From Candidatus Acutalibacter stercorigallinarum (GTDB taxonomy: Bacteria > Bacillota > Clostridia > Oscillospirales > Acutalibacteraceae), in contig DXIW01000021.1 in the NCBI GenBank assembly GCA_019112625.1, positions 24,345-88,344 on the forward strand: 64,000 nt of DNA. Reading direction: 5' to 3'. The notes under the pieces were generated by a model that was given only the letters and a program-made list of their open reading frames with translations, ran no database searches and was not told where the DNA came from. The position numbers and the translations under genes were made by a program. Shown piece after piece: positions 26,666-36,150 of this stretch. Within the stretch, counting starts at the first letter, position 1. The number at the start of each line of letters is the position of its first letter.

Positions 26666-28425
26666 TGTCCCATCGCCTGCCTTTCCAGTTCTGCCTGCAC
26701 TTCCGTTGAGGAAAGAAGCACAGGGTCGTGATATTGGGAGACGATCTCCTCTGCCAAGCTGTCGGTCTGCCAGCCGAACTGGAGGAACATGTGGTCTGAA
26801 AAGCCGGTGGCCAACCCATATCCTGCCCGGTTGAGGAGGGTCTCGCTGTCTTGCAAGAGGACATAGTCCGAGAGCTGTATGACGGGGGAGAGGCCTTGCC
26901 TTTCCTCTTCCTGGGTGACGGCGGTCTGGAGCTGGTCCAGCCACTCCTTGGTAGCCTGATACCCGGGCGGGGCCAGGGGACTTGTCACCAGCCGGTAGGG
27001 GCCCAGCTCCCGGGCCTCCAGCAGTCCTCCCATCAGAGAGAGACCGTTGGCCCTGCCCCGGTAAGCGCCGTCCGACTCCGGGAGGCTGACCTGTACATTT
27101 CTCCCGCCAGTGACCTTCACCGCGAATTCGCTCTCCGGCAGGTCTGTCCGGGGGATAAAGGCGAGCAGCCGCGGCTCGTCCCCCGGCTCGCCGTAAAAGA
27201 TCTTCCGGTACCCCGCCCAGGGGTAGTAGGGGAAGCACCCGGGCAGGCACGTCCCCTGGCTGCCGCTGTAAAACATGGGGCTGCTGCCGGCGTACTCCAC
27301 GGTGAGGGAGGAAAGGGGCCCCGCCGGGGTCACAGTGAGGTAGTCCCCCTCCCGGGTGAAGGGGAGGGCCGCGCCGTTTTCATCGGTGACGCGGGTCACC
27401 CGGTAGCCGTGGTACAGGGTAAAGGGGTACGCGGAAAGGGCGGGGCCCTCCAGGTCCATGGTGACGGCGGCCCGAAGCTCCCGGCCCAGGGCCAGGTCCA
27501 TATCGTAGACCGCGATTTGGAAGGCGGGCTCCTCCTCCCGCTGGAGGTGCTGGCCGTAGTAGGCATCGTCCGCCCGGAACACGCTGGTGGGGGAGGTGGT
27601 GAGGTCGATGAGGCTGTCCCCCTGGACAGCGAGGGCCAGGCACCCGGCAAAGCCGGCCAGGCACGCCCCGGCAGCGGCGAGGCGAACCCGCCCCCGCAGG
27701 AGCTTCCCCGCCAGCGCCACCAGTGCCAGGCACAGCCACAGGCCGGTGAGGCTCCAGCGCCAGGCCTCGCAGGAAATGCCGTACTGGTAGTCCATGGACC
27801 AGGTGGTGTTGGGGGGCAGCACCCAGCTGAACACCGCCTTGGCGGGCCAGATATTGACGTGGTAGCCGTCGCTGAGGATGCCCGGCACCAGGTCGGAGAC
27901 AGGGAGCATCCAGAATCCCAGCAGGGCCAGCAGGGCGTAGGCGGGCAGCCGCTTGCAGCACAGGGCCAGCAGCCCGCCCACAGTGACGGCCAGGGCCCCG
28001 GCGGCGAGGGTATTTAAGGCATTGACTGCCAGGGTGTGGGGGAAGTACATCCCAGGCGCGGAAGCCAGAAGGCCCAGCAGGAGGCAGGCGGCCTCCATCG
28101 CCAGAAAGAATACAGCTGCCAGGCAGAGGAGGACTGCCCAGGGCGCGGCGTAGAGCCGGGCCTTCCCCCAGGGGATGGCCGCGGCTGTTTCCTCCAGGCC
28201 GCTTTGCCGGACGCTGGCGAGAAATTCGTAGGAGAGGTACAGCTCCAGGAGGAACAGGGGGCCGCAGGCCTGCTGCAGGTCCCCGGCAAACCACAGCACA
28301 TCCCCGTGGAGGCGGAACAGGCTCCCCTGGTAGAGGGCGAAGCCCGCAATCCCCACCCCGGCCAGCAGGGCGGGAAAGAAAACCCGTTTCGTCCGCAGAA
28401 AGAGACGCCAGCTCGTGCGTAGCAT
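26662..28425 (-). CDS. Large ABC-associated membrane protein
   Basis: RBS GGAGG; six TMs then extracytoplasmic domain; ATGA overlap with ATPase. Confidence 0.75.
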   Translation of the reverse strand: MLRTSWRLFLRTKRVFFPALLAGVGIAGFALYQGSLFRLHGDVLWFAGDLQQACGPLFLLELYLSYEFLASVRQSGLEETAAAIPWGKARLYAAPWAVLLCLAAVFFLAMEAACLLLGLLASAPGMYFPHTLAVNALNTLAAGALAVTVGGLLALCCKRLPAYALLALLGFWMLPVSDLVPGILSDGYHVNIWPAKAVFSWVLPPNTTWSMDYQYGISCEAWRWSLTGLWLCLALVALAGKLLRGRVRLAAAGACLAGFAGCLALAVQGDSLIDLTTSPTSVFRADDAYYGQHLQREEEPAFQIAVYDMDLALGRELRAAVTMDLEGPALSAYPFTLYHGYRVTRVTDENGAALPFTREGDYLTVTPAGPLSSLTVEYAGSSPMFYSGSQGTCLPGCFPYYPWAGYRKIFYGEPGDEPRLLAFIPRTDLPESEFAVKVTGGRNVQVSLPESDGAYRGRANGLSLMGGLLEARELGPYRLVTSPLAPPGYQATKEWLDQLQTAVTQEEERQGLSPVIQLSDYVLLQDSETLLNRAGYGLATGFSDHMFLQFGWQTDSLAEEIVSQYHDPVLLSSTEVQAELERQAMGQ

Positions 28426-28521
28426 AGACAGCACCTCCGTCACCTTGTTTTACAGGTAAGACTTGCCAGGCGCCGGTCCGTTACAGGGTTTCGTGTGGGT
28501 TTTTGATTTTAGAAGCTGAGC

Positions 28522-28575
28522 TTCACGGTTTTTTCACAAAAACTTTAGGGCAGCTTTAGCCCCTTGGGATACACT
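28522..28575 (+). promoter_or_regulatory. Orphan response-regulator-box promoter
   Basis: TTCAC x2 (11 bp), CTTTAG x2 (11 bp), 10 nt, TACACT; same layout as 5540-5594 but no gene downstream. Confidence 0.55.
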
Positions 28576-29088
28576 AAGGGCACGCCGGAATACCGGCGGT
28601 CGCGCAAAAACAGCACAGGCAGGCCGGGAGCGGCTTGCCTTTCCTTTTTTAGGAAGGAGGGCGCCCATGCCCACGATAGCGGACAGGTTCTTCACGTCCT
28701 GCATGACGTGCAGCATCTCGAAGGCTTCGCCGGTGCTCAGCATCAGGTTCAGGCGCTGGTCGTAGGAATCCCACGGAATCTTGATCATGGACACTTCCAC
28801 GTTTACGCCGTCTTCCTTCAGCTTCTCGTTGACAGCGGCCAGGCCAGCGTCGTTATCGGTGCTGGTGGTGCCGGGCTGCACGATACGCACGGGGTAGATG
28901 GTGCCGTCGTCCTCGGGCTCCTCCTCCTCGGCAGTCTCGGAAGTGGAAGCCTCGCTGGTTTCGGAGGTCTCCGCGGAGGAGGCCTCACTGGAAGCGCTGC
29001 TGCTGTCGTCGCCGCCGCAGGCAGCGAACACAGTGACCAGCATGACCATAGCCAGCAGGAGAGCGAGGATCTTTTTTGTGCTCTTCAT
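28534..29088 (-). pseudogene. Extracellular sugar-binding lipoprotein, 3'-truncated
   Basis: MKSTKKILALLLAMVMLVTVFAACGG lipobox; homology-like sequence (MLSTGEAFEMLHVM) ends about residue 140, then unrelated tail. Confidence 0.8.
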
Positions 29089-29167
29089 TTTCTTCGCCTC
29101 TTTCATAAAGATTTTGAATATTTGTTTTAACAGGGGCAAGCCCTGGAAAAACCGTTGGGAAAATCGA

Positions 29168-30088
29168 TCAGCCTTTGACCGCGCCCACGACCATGCCTTT
29201 TACGAAGTACTTCTGCAGGAAGGGGTACAGCAGGATGATGGGGCCCATGGTGACCACGCAGGCGGCCATCTTGAAGCTCTCGCCGGGAGGGTTGGAACGG
29301 GTAGCGCCCTGGGCCACACGGGACATGGCGGTGATCTCCGACTGGATGTTGAACAGGAGCATCTGCAGGGAGTAGTTGTCCTGGTCGTTGATGAGCATAA
29401 CGGAGTTGAAGTAGTTGTTCCAGTAGCCGATGGCGTAGAACAGGGCGATGGTGGCCAGCACCGGCAGGCACAGGGGCAGGTAGATGGTGAAGGCGATACG
29501 CACCTCGCCGGCGCCGTCGATACGGGCGGACTCGTTTAGGGCGTCTGGGATGCCGCGCACGAAGTTGCGCACCAGGAACATATTAAAGGGCGAGAACAGC
29601 AGGGAGGGCACGATAAGGGCCCAGATGTTGTTGTAGCAGCCGATGATCTGGGAGATCATGTACCAGGGCACCAGGCCGGCAGAGAACACCATGGTGATGT
29701 AGAAGTACAGCGACAGGCCGTTGCGGTAGCGGCACTGCTTGTTGGCCAGGGTGTAGCCGGCGCCGAAGGTGATAAGGGTGGCCACCACGGTGCCTACCAC
29801 CGTGACGAAAATGGTGATGCCGTAGGCACGGGGCACTGAGGAGCTGGGGGCGAACAGCAGCTCGTAAGCCGCTGTGGACCAGCCGTCGGGGAAGAAAGAA
29901 TAGCCGTTGATGGTGATGGATTTCTCTTCGGAGAAGGAAACGATAAGCACCAGGATGAACGGCACCACACAGGCCAGGGCGAACAGGGTGATGAAGAAGT
30001 AGATGAAGAACTGGCTCACCTTTTCACCGGTGCTCTTTTGGATTTTGTTGCTCCGTCTTAATTGGATAGCGTTAGCAGATGCTGCCAT
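29168..30088 (-). CDS. Carbohydrate ABC transporter permease (YtcP/MalG-like)
   Basis: EAA-like motif SARIDGAGEVRIAFTIYLPLCLPVLATI. Confidence 0.92.
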   Translation of the reverse strand: MAASANAIQLRRSNKIQKSTGEKVSQFFIYFFITLFALACVVPFILVLIVSFSEEKSITINGYSFFPDGWSTAAYELLFAPSSSVPRAYGITIFVTVVGTVVATLITFGAGYTLANKQCRYRNGLSLYFYITMVFSAGLVPWYMISQIIGCYNNIWALIVPSLLFSPFNMFLVRNFVRGIPDALNESARIDGAGEVRIAFTIYLPLCLPVLATIALFYAIGYWNNYFNSVMLINDQDNYSLQMLLFNIQSEITAMSRVAQGATRSNPPGESFKMAACVVTMGPIILLYPFLQKYFVKGMVVGAVKG

Positions 30089-30120
30089 ACGGGGAAGTCA
30101 CTCCTTTCGAATGGGACGGC

Positions 30121-31040
30121 TTAGAACAGGGCGCCGTCGGGGAATTTGCGCCGGACGATCCAGTTGGAGGTGAACACCAGGATGAAGCCGACGATGGACT
30201 GGTACAGGCCGATCGCCATGGACAGGCTGGGGTCGCCGGTGTTCTTGAAGGTCCGGTACACGTAGGTGTCGATCACTTCCGCGATGGGCATCAGGGAGCT
30301 GTTGTCCCGCACGATGGCGTACATCATGCCGAAGTCGCCGTAGAAGATGCGGCCCACAGCCATCAGGGTCATAATGCACACGGTGGGCATCAGCAGCGGC
30401 AGGGTGATGTAGCGGATGCGCTGGAACCGGGTGGCGCCGTCGATGTAGGCGGCCTCGTACAGGCCCTCGTCGATGCCGGTGATTGCCGCCAGGTAGACGA
30501 TGGAGTTATAGCCCGTGCTCTTCCACAGGTTCAGCACCAGAAGAATGGGGTACCAATAGCTGGCGTCGGAGTAGAAGTTGATCCGCTCGCCGCCGGAGGA
30601 GACGATGAGGTTGTTGATCAGGCCGGTGTCCGTGCCCAGGATGCCCTGGAGCATGTAGCTGACGATAACCCAGGAAATAAAATAGGGGAACAGCATGGTG
30701 GACTGGGAGACCTTCAAATACTTTTTCGCCTTGACCTCGTTTAAGACGATGGCCAGCAGCACCGCGAAGATGGTGCCGGGCACCAGGAACAGGACGTTGA
30801 TGACCAGGGTGTTCCGGGTGACGGCCCAGGCCCAGGTGGACGAGAAGAAGTACTCGAAGTTCTTCAGGCCTACAAAGGGGCTCATAATGCCGGTCTTGTA
30901 GCTGTAGTCCTCAAAGGCGATTGCCAGATAGGGCAGCGAACAGTAACAGTAAACGAACGTATACAGCGCCGCGGGGAGCACCAGGAGGTAGAGGAATTTG
31001 TTTCTCCAGATCTCCTTGAACGGCTTGTTTTTTTACGCAT
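30121..31040 (-). pseudogene. Sugar ABC transporter permease (LplB-like), apparent frameshift near 5' end
   Basis: ORF from 30981 lacks the usual N-terminus; KPFKEIWRNKFLYLLVLPAALYTF is in frame upstream but reaches a stop in an A7 tract (31028-31034); one extra A gives MRKKNKPFKEIW from ATG at 31040. Confidence 0.8.
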
Positions 31041-31160
31041 GCATCCATCACCCTTCCAATACTTTACTCAGCCCTATTACATATAGAATAGGGCGGGATG
31101 TGCGGCAAACCAAACAAGGATGAGCCAAGAGGAACACAAGGGGCAGAGACCCCCCATGAT

Positions 31161-31205
31161 AAAAGCAGAGAGCCAGTGCCTGCCAGGCACTGGCTCTCTG
31201 CTTTT
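31161..31205. terminator. Strong intrinsic terminator
   Basis: Near-perfect palindrome AAAAGCAGAGAGCCAGTGCCTG..AGGCACTGGCTCTCTGCTTTT. Confidence 0.85.
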
Positions 31206-31247
31206 ATGCAAACTACCCCGTTTGACGTATGGTTGTGATTTGGAAGA

Positions 31248-32045
31248 TCAGGCCAGGGCGTTCTGGATGAAGTCCATGCTCTCCTTCAGGCCGGTGGTGG
31301 GGTCGCCGTTGTACTCAAACTCCACCGAGAGCATCTCCGGGTAGCCGTCCTCTTTCAGCTGGCGGATGAGGGCGCCCAGCGGGGCGTTGCCCTGCCCCAG
31401 GGGGAAGCAGTCCTCCCCGCCGGTGAAGGTGTCTTTGAGATGGACGTGGTAGATCCGACCCTTCAGCACCTGGGCGGCGGCGAGCAGGTCGTAGCCCTGG
31501 GAGTTGTAGATGCCGGTATCCAGGTTGGCGCCGATGGTCTCGAAAGGGGCGATGGTCTTGGCGATTTCTTCGGGGGACTCCAGGTTGGGGGCGGGGTGGT
31601 TCTCAATGGCGTACTTGACGCCATAGGCTTTTCCGCAGCGCTCCATCTCCGCCAGCAGGTCGCCGATGCCCTCGCCGGCCATGCAGCCGGTTACCACGTG
31701 GGCGCCCAATGCTCTGGCAAAGCGGTAGGCGGGCTCTACAGTGGACACGTCTTGGGGCGTCCAGCCGCCGATGCAGTACACCACAGCCCGGAAGCCCATA
31801 TCCCGGAGCTGCTGGCCCATAGCCTTGGCGTCCTCCTCGCTGTACACCAGGTGGGAGAAGGTGGGCTCCCAGATCTCAATGCCGTCGTAGCCCAGGGCCC
31901 GGATCTCGCCGGCCAGCTGGAGGAAGTCCTCCCGGGTGAACTCCGCCCGGTACCGGGCAGTCATGTCGCCCCAGACAAAGTTCTCGGGCTTTTTATAGCC
32001 GTAAATGCGCATGTAGTAGCTGCAGGTGATAGTTCCGATTTTCAT
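31248..32045 (-). CDS. Sugar phosphate isomerase/epimerase (xylose isomerase-like TIM barrel)
   Basis: GYDGIEIWEP, YAIENHPAP, NLDTGIYNSQG, HVHLKDT. Confidence 0.9.
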   Translation of the reverse strand: MKIGTITCSYYMRIYGYKKPENFVWGDMTARYRAEFTREDFLQLAGEIRALGYDGIEIWEPTFSHLVYSEEDAKAMGQQLRDMGFRAVVYCIGGWTPQDVSTVEPAYRFARALGAHVVTGCMAGEGIGDLLAEMERCGKAYGVKYAIENHPAPNLESPEEIAKTIAPFETIGANLDTGIYNSQGYDLLAAAQVLKGRIYHVHLKDTFTGGEDCFPLGQGNAPLGALIRQLKEDGYPEMLSVEFEYNGDPTTGLKESMDFIQNALA

Positions 32046-32060
32046 AGGATATATGCCTCC

Positions 32061-33134
32061 TTATTTCTGTTCGAACGTGACGGCCCGGCCGCCGTTGCGG
32101 GCGGACATGTAGATGGCCTCCAGGACCCGCACCACCTGGGCGGCCTGGTAGCAGGTGACGATGGGCTCGGTGTCAGTGACAATGGCGTTGACCCAGGCGG
32201 CAATCTCCCGGTCGTAGGGGGTCTCCTCCTCGTTCTGAGGGAAGGGCTCGGGCTGGTACTGCCACAGGTGGTCGTTTTCCTCGCCGTTGAGCACCAGCTG
32301 GTCGTTTTTCAGCTCGGCGCCGGCGTTTACCCCAAGCAGCAGGGAGGTGTTGGTCTCCATCTCCTTCACGTTGGCGGCCCAGGTGGCCTTTACCACCAGG
32401 GTGGCGCCGCTTTGCAGGGTCACGGTGCCGAAGGCCCCGTCCTCCACCTCGAACTTGTCAATGTCCCAGTGGCCGCCGTTGTTAAAGCCGCCCAGGGGGA
32501 TGAGCTTGTCGTAGATGTTGCCCACCGCGGAGACGATGGGGGAGTAGTCGTTCATCAGCCACAGGGTGCGGTCTACAATGTGGGTGCCGATGTCGATGAG
32601 AGGGCCGCCGCCCTGCTTCGCCTTGTTGAGGAACACGCCCCAGGTGGGCACGCCCCGGCGGCGGATGGTGCTGGCCTCGGCGTAGTACACCTGGCCCAGC
32701 TTGCCGGCCTCCATCTCCTTCTTCAGCAGCATGGTCTCCCGCTGGTAGCGCAGCTGGTAGCCCACCGAGAGCTTTTTGTGGTTGCGCTCCGCCGCAGCGA
32801 TCATGGCGTCGGCCTCGGCGCTGGAGATAGCCATGGGCTTCTCGCAGAACACGTGGGCCCCGGCGTCCAGGGCGGCGATGGTAAGCTCGGCGTGGCGGCA
32901 GTTCTCGGTGCACACGCTGACGATGTCCGGCTTTACCTCCCGCAGCATGGCCTGGTAGTCGGTGTAGACTTTTGTATCTTCATCCCCAAATTTTTCTTTC
33001 GCCTGCACGGCACGCTCCTCGATCAGGTCGCATACGGCGGCGATCTTCACATTGGGCAGCCGTTTGTACCCCCGCAGGTGTACCGGCGAGATGTACCCGC
33101 AGCCGATGACGGCAGCCCGCAAGATCTCACTCAT
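32061..33134 (-). CDS. Gfo/Idh/MocA family oxidoreductase
   Basis: AVIGCGYISPVHLRGY Rossmann start, CEKPMAIS, DIGTHIVD. Confidence 0.93.
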   Translation of the reverse strand: MSEILRAAVIGCGYISPVHLRGYKRLPNVKIAAVCDLIEERAVQAKEKFGDEDTKVYTDYQAMLREVKPDIVSVCTENCRHAELTIAALDAGAHVFCEKPMAISSAEADAMIAAAERNHKKLSVGYQLRYQRETMLLKKEMEAGKLGQVYYAEASTIRRRGVPTWGVFLNKAKQGGGPLIDIGTHIVDRTLWLMNDYSPIVSAVGNIYDKLIPLGGFNNGGHWDIDKFEVEDGAFGTVTLQSGATLVVKATWAANVKEMETNTSLLLGVNAGAELKNDQLVLNGEENDHLWQYQPEPFPQNEEETPYDREIAAWVNAIVTDTEPIVTCYQAAQVVRVLEAIYMSARNGGRAVTFEQK

Positions 33135-33430
33135 TTGTCTTTACCTCCCTTAAGGAAAAGTGTGGGCCGGGGCCTTTCCCCGGCTGCCCTTATGCTAATA
33201 CGGAAGGCCCCGGCTGTAAACTGCTATTTTTGACATTTGTTATACTTTTTAAGACAGATGGGCGGCTTTTTCATAAACAGACAGGCTTTACACATTTTGT
33301 ATTCCTTCAATAATTGCGATTGCCCCCGCAAGGATGGGAAAAGGGAAGGCCTGGCATAAAATTTATACTTGCGCGCCAGTGCGTGAACAGGTAAGATAGG
33401 GGTAAGGATTTGCGAAAGGGAGGACTGCGT

Positions 33431-35689
33431 ATGTTGTTCCAAGATAAGACGAAAAGCCCCCGGGAGCGGGCGGAGGACCTGCTCTCCCGGCTGAGCCTGC
33501 GGGAAAAGGTAGGGCAGGTGAACCAGCGGCTGTACGGGTTTGCCTCGTACACCCGGGAGGGGGAGGAGATCGCCCTGGCCCCGGAGCTCACCGTCGAGGT
33601 GGAGCGTTACGGCGGGCTGGGGGTGCTGTACGGCCTGTACCGGGCAGACCCCTGGTCGAAAAAGGACTTCTCCAACGGGCTGTACGGCCGGTACATGAAA
33701 AAAGCCTACAACCAGGTGCAGCGGTATGTGATGGAGCACTCCCGGTTCGGCATCCCCGTGCTGATGAGCACCGAGTGCCCCCACGGCCACCAGGCCCTGG
33801 ACGGCTACCTGCTGCCGGTGAACCTGGGGGTGGGCGCCGCCTGGAACCCGGCGCTGACCCAGGAGGCCTACGGCGTCTGCGGGAAGCAGCTGAAGGAGCT
33901 GGGGGTGCACTACTCCCTTATGTCCATGCTGGACGTGCTGCGGGACCCCCGCTGGGGCCGCAGTGAGGAGTGCTACGGCGAGGACCCCTGCCTGGGGAGC
34001 CAGCTGGCCAAGGCGGCAGTCACCGGGTGCCAGGAGGCCGGGGTGCCGGTGGTGGCCAAGCACTTCTGCGCCCAGGGGGAGACCACCGGGGGCGTGAACG
34101 CCAGCGCCGCCCGCATCGGCGAGCGGGAGCTGCGGGAGATCCACCTGCCCGCCATGAAGGCCTGCTGCGATGCCGGGGTGAAGGGCGTGATGGCGGCCTA
34201 TAACGAAATCGACGGGGTGTTCTGCCACGGGAACCCCTGGCTGCTGAAAAAAGTCCTGCGGGAGGAGATGGGCTTTACCGGCGCGGTGATGGCCGACGGC
34301 TGCGCCATCGACCGGCTGGACAGCCTGACCGGGTCCTCTGCCGCCTCGGGGGCCATGGCCCTGGAGGCCGGGGTGGACATCGGCCTGTGGGACCAGGCCT
34401 TCTCCCACCTGGAGGAAGCGGTGGAGCAGGGGCTGGTCTCGGAAAAGGAGTTGGACCGGGCGGTGCTGCTGGTACTGGAGCAGAAATTCGCCCTGGGGCT
34501 GTTCGAGCACCCCTATCTGGACGAGGAGGAGCCCGAAAACTTCAACGACCCGGCAGTGTACCCCCAGAGCCTGGAGCTGGCCCGGCAGGGGGCGGTGCTG
34601 CTGAAAAACGAGGGCCTGCTGCCTTTGCGGGCGGCGGGGAAGAAGATCGCCCTCATCGGGCCCAACGCCGACAACCTGTACAACCAGCTGGGGGACTACA
34701 CCCCCCAGCAGCCCGAGGGGGCGGGCGTCACCCTGCGGGAGGGGCTGCAGGAGCTTTTGGGGGAACAGATTCCCTATGCCCTGGGCTGCCCTGTGTGCGG
34801 GGTGGACGCCTCCGGCATCCCCGAGGCAGTGGAGCTGGCGAAGGCGAGCGACCTGGTGATCCTGGCCCTGGGCGGGTCCTCCAGCCGGTTCGCCGGGGCC
34901 ACCTTCGACACCAACGGCGCCGCGGTGCTGGACGGCCCAGTGCAGATGGACTGCGGCGAGGGCATTGACTGCTCCACCCTGCGGCTGCCCGGCTGCCAGG
35001 AGGAGCTGGTGCGGGCGGTGGCCGCCACGGGCAAGCCGGTGGTGGCGGTGGTCATCGCCGGGCGGCCCTACGCCATCCCCGAACTGGCGGAGAAGGCCCA
35101 GGCGGTGGTGTACTCCTTCTATCCCGGCCCCTGGGGCGGCCTGGCCCTGGCCGAGGTGCTGCTGGGCAAGGTGAATCCCTCCGGCCGGCTGCCGGCCTCC
35201 CTGCCCCGGAGCGCGGGCCAGCTGCCTTGCTACTACAACCCCAAGGCCTCTTACCAGGCTACGCGCTACTGCGATGAGCAGCCCGGCGCCCTGTACCCCT
35301 TTGGGTACGGGCTCTCTTACACCCGGTTTGAGGCGGAGGGTGTCAGCTTCCCCGCCCCCATGAGCAAGGCGGACCTGGCCGCCGGGAAGAAGGCCCAGGT
35401 GCGCTTTACCCTGAAGAACACCGGCTCCTGCGACGGCTACGCCGTGGTGCAGCTCTACATTCATGATGTGGCGGCCAGCACCGTGCGCAGGGTCAAGGAG
35501 CTGAAGGCCTTCCAGAAGGTGTGGCTCCCCGCCGGGACGGCGAAGGAGTACCTGCTGGAGCTGGGCGCGGAAGAGCTCTCCCTGTGGGATACGGCCATGC
35601 AGTTTACCCTGGAGCCCGGCGACTTTACGCTGTTCCTGGAGGAGGGTGGAACGGAGATGGCTCGCGCCACCTTTACCGTGACCCCGTGA
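33431..35689 (+). CDS. Glycoside hydrolase family 3, canonical domain order
   Basis: RBS GGGAGGA; KHFCAQGETTGG, GAVMADGCAIDRL, then C-domain LLKNEGLLPL and FnIII-like end. Confidence 0.93.
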   Translation: MLFQDKTKSPRERAEDLLSRLSLREKVGQVNQRLYGFASYTREGEEIALAPELTVEVERYGGLGVLYGLYRADPWSKKDFSNGLYGRYMKKAYNQVQRYVMEHSRFGIPVLMSTECPHGHQALDGYLLPVNLGVGAAWNPALTQEAYGVCGKQLKELGVHYSLMSMLDVLRDPRWGRSEECYGEDPCLGSQLAKAAVTGCQEAGVPVVAKHFCAQGETTGGVNASAARIGERELREIHLPAMKACCDAGVKGVMAAYNEIDGVFCHGNPWLLKKVLREEMGFTGAVMADGCAIDRLDSLTGSSAASGAMALEAGVDIGLWDQAFSHLEEAVEQGLVSEKELDRAVLLVLEQKFALGLFEHPYLDEEEPENFNDPAVYPQSLELARQGAVLLKNEGLLPLRAAGKKIALIGPNADNLYNQLGDYTPQQPEGAGVTLREGLQELLGEQIPYALGCPVCGVDASGIPEAVELAKASDLVILALGGSSSRFAGATFDTNGAAVLDGPVQMDCGEGIDCSTLRLPGCQEELVRAVAATGKPVVAVVIAGRPYAIPELAEKAQAVVYSFYPGPWGGLALAEVLLGKVNPSGRLPASLPRSAGQLPCYYNPKASYQATRYCDEQPGALYPFGYGLSYTRFEAEGVSFPAPMSKADLAAGKKAQVRFTLKNTGSCDGYAVVQLYIHDVAASTVRRVKELKAFQKVWLPAGTAKEYLLELGAEELSLWDTAMQFTLEPGDFTLFLEEGGTEMARATFTVTP

Positions 35690-35909
35690 TCTGATGAGAA
35701 CTATTTGAAAAAAGCCGAGGAAGCCTTAGCGTGAAAGGCCAGGAGTATCCCTCCCACCCTTTCCCATCCCCAAAATCATGCGCACCCCTCACAAAACCAG
35801 CTTTGCACAGCCCCCACATAGCCGCCATCCGCCCCGGCATGCTATCTAGATAAAGTCAACTTCAAGCGGGCGCTCGTTTGTCTTTTCCTCCAAAATGGGC
35901 GGGAGGCCC

Positions 35910-35938
35910 TTGACATCCGCTGGAAAACAAGATATTCT
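35910..35938 (+). promoter_or_regulatory. SigA-type promoter of the FecBCD-FmdE operon
   Basis: TTGACA-17 nt-TATTCT. Confidence 0.8.
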
Positions 35939-35944
35939 AAAAAA

Positions 35945-36120
35945 GAATTTTGGCAGGAAGCCAACCGGAAGGCGCAAATGCTTTCGCAAGTTGAGATGGA
36001 TCAATGTTTTGAAACCAGCACCTAACGAGAAAACGTCAAGAAGGCGTGCTGTTCCCCAGCAGGGGAGCGGTGCGCCTTTTGTTTTTTGTCCGCGGCGCAG
36101 CGACAGGCGCCGCGAAAAAT
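35945..36120 (+). ncRNA. Candidate structured 5' leader / riboswitch, class unassigned
   Basis: AAGGCGCA(35969)/TGCGCCTT(36071); AAGGCG(36041)/CGCCTT(36073) followed by TTTTGTTTTTT; CAGCAC(36016)/GTGCTG(36046); CGCGGCGC(36091)/GCGCCGCG(36107). Confidence 0.5.
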
Positions 36121-36150
36121 CAGTCTGTGCGGGGGAAAAGAGGCAGCAGC

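Noticed and set aside
28564-29130. 188 aa plus-strand ORF downstream of the orphan promoter
   Set aside because: Antisense to the truncated SBP; Gly/Leu/His-rich shadow translation; no credible start or domain.
33224-35464. 746 aa ORF antisense to canonical GH3
   Set aside because: Shadow ORF; composition bias, overlaps a well-supported gene.
35945-36120. Leader as cobalamin, c-di-GMP or THF riboswitch
   Set aside because: The conserved sequence blocks I remember for these classes are not visible; left as unassigned.
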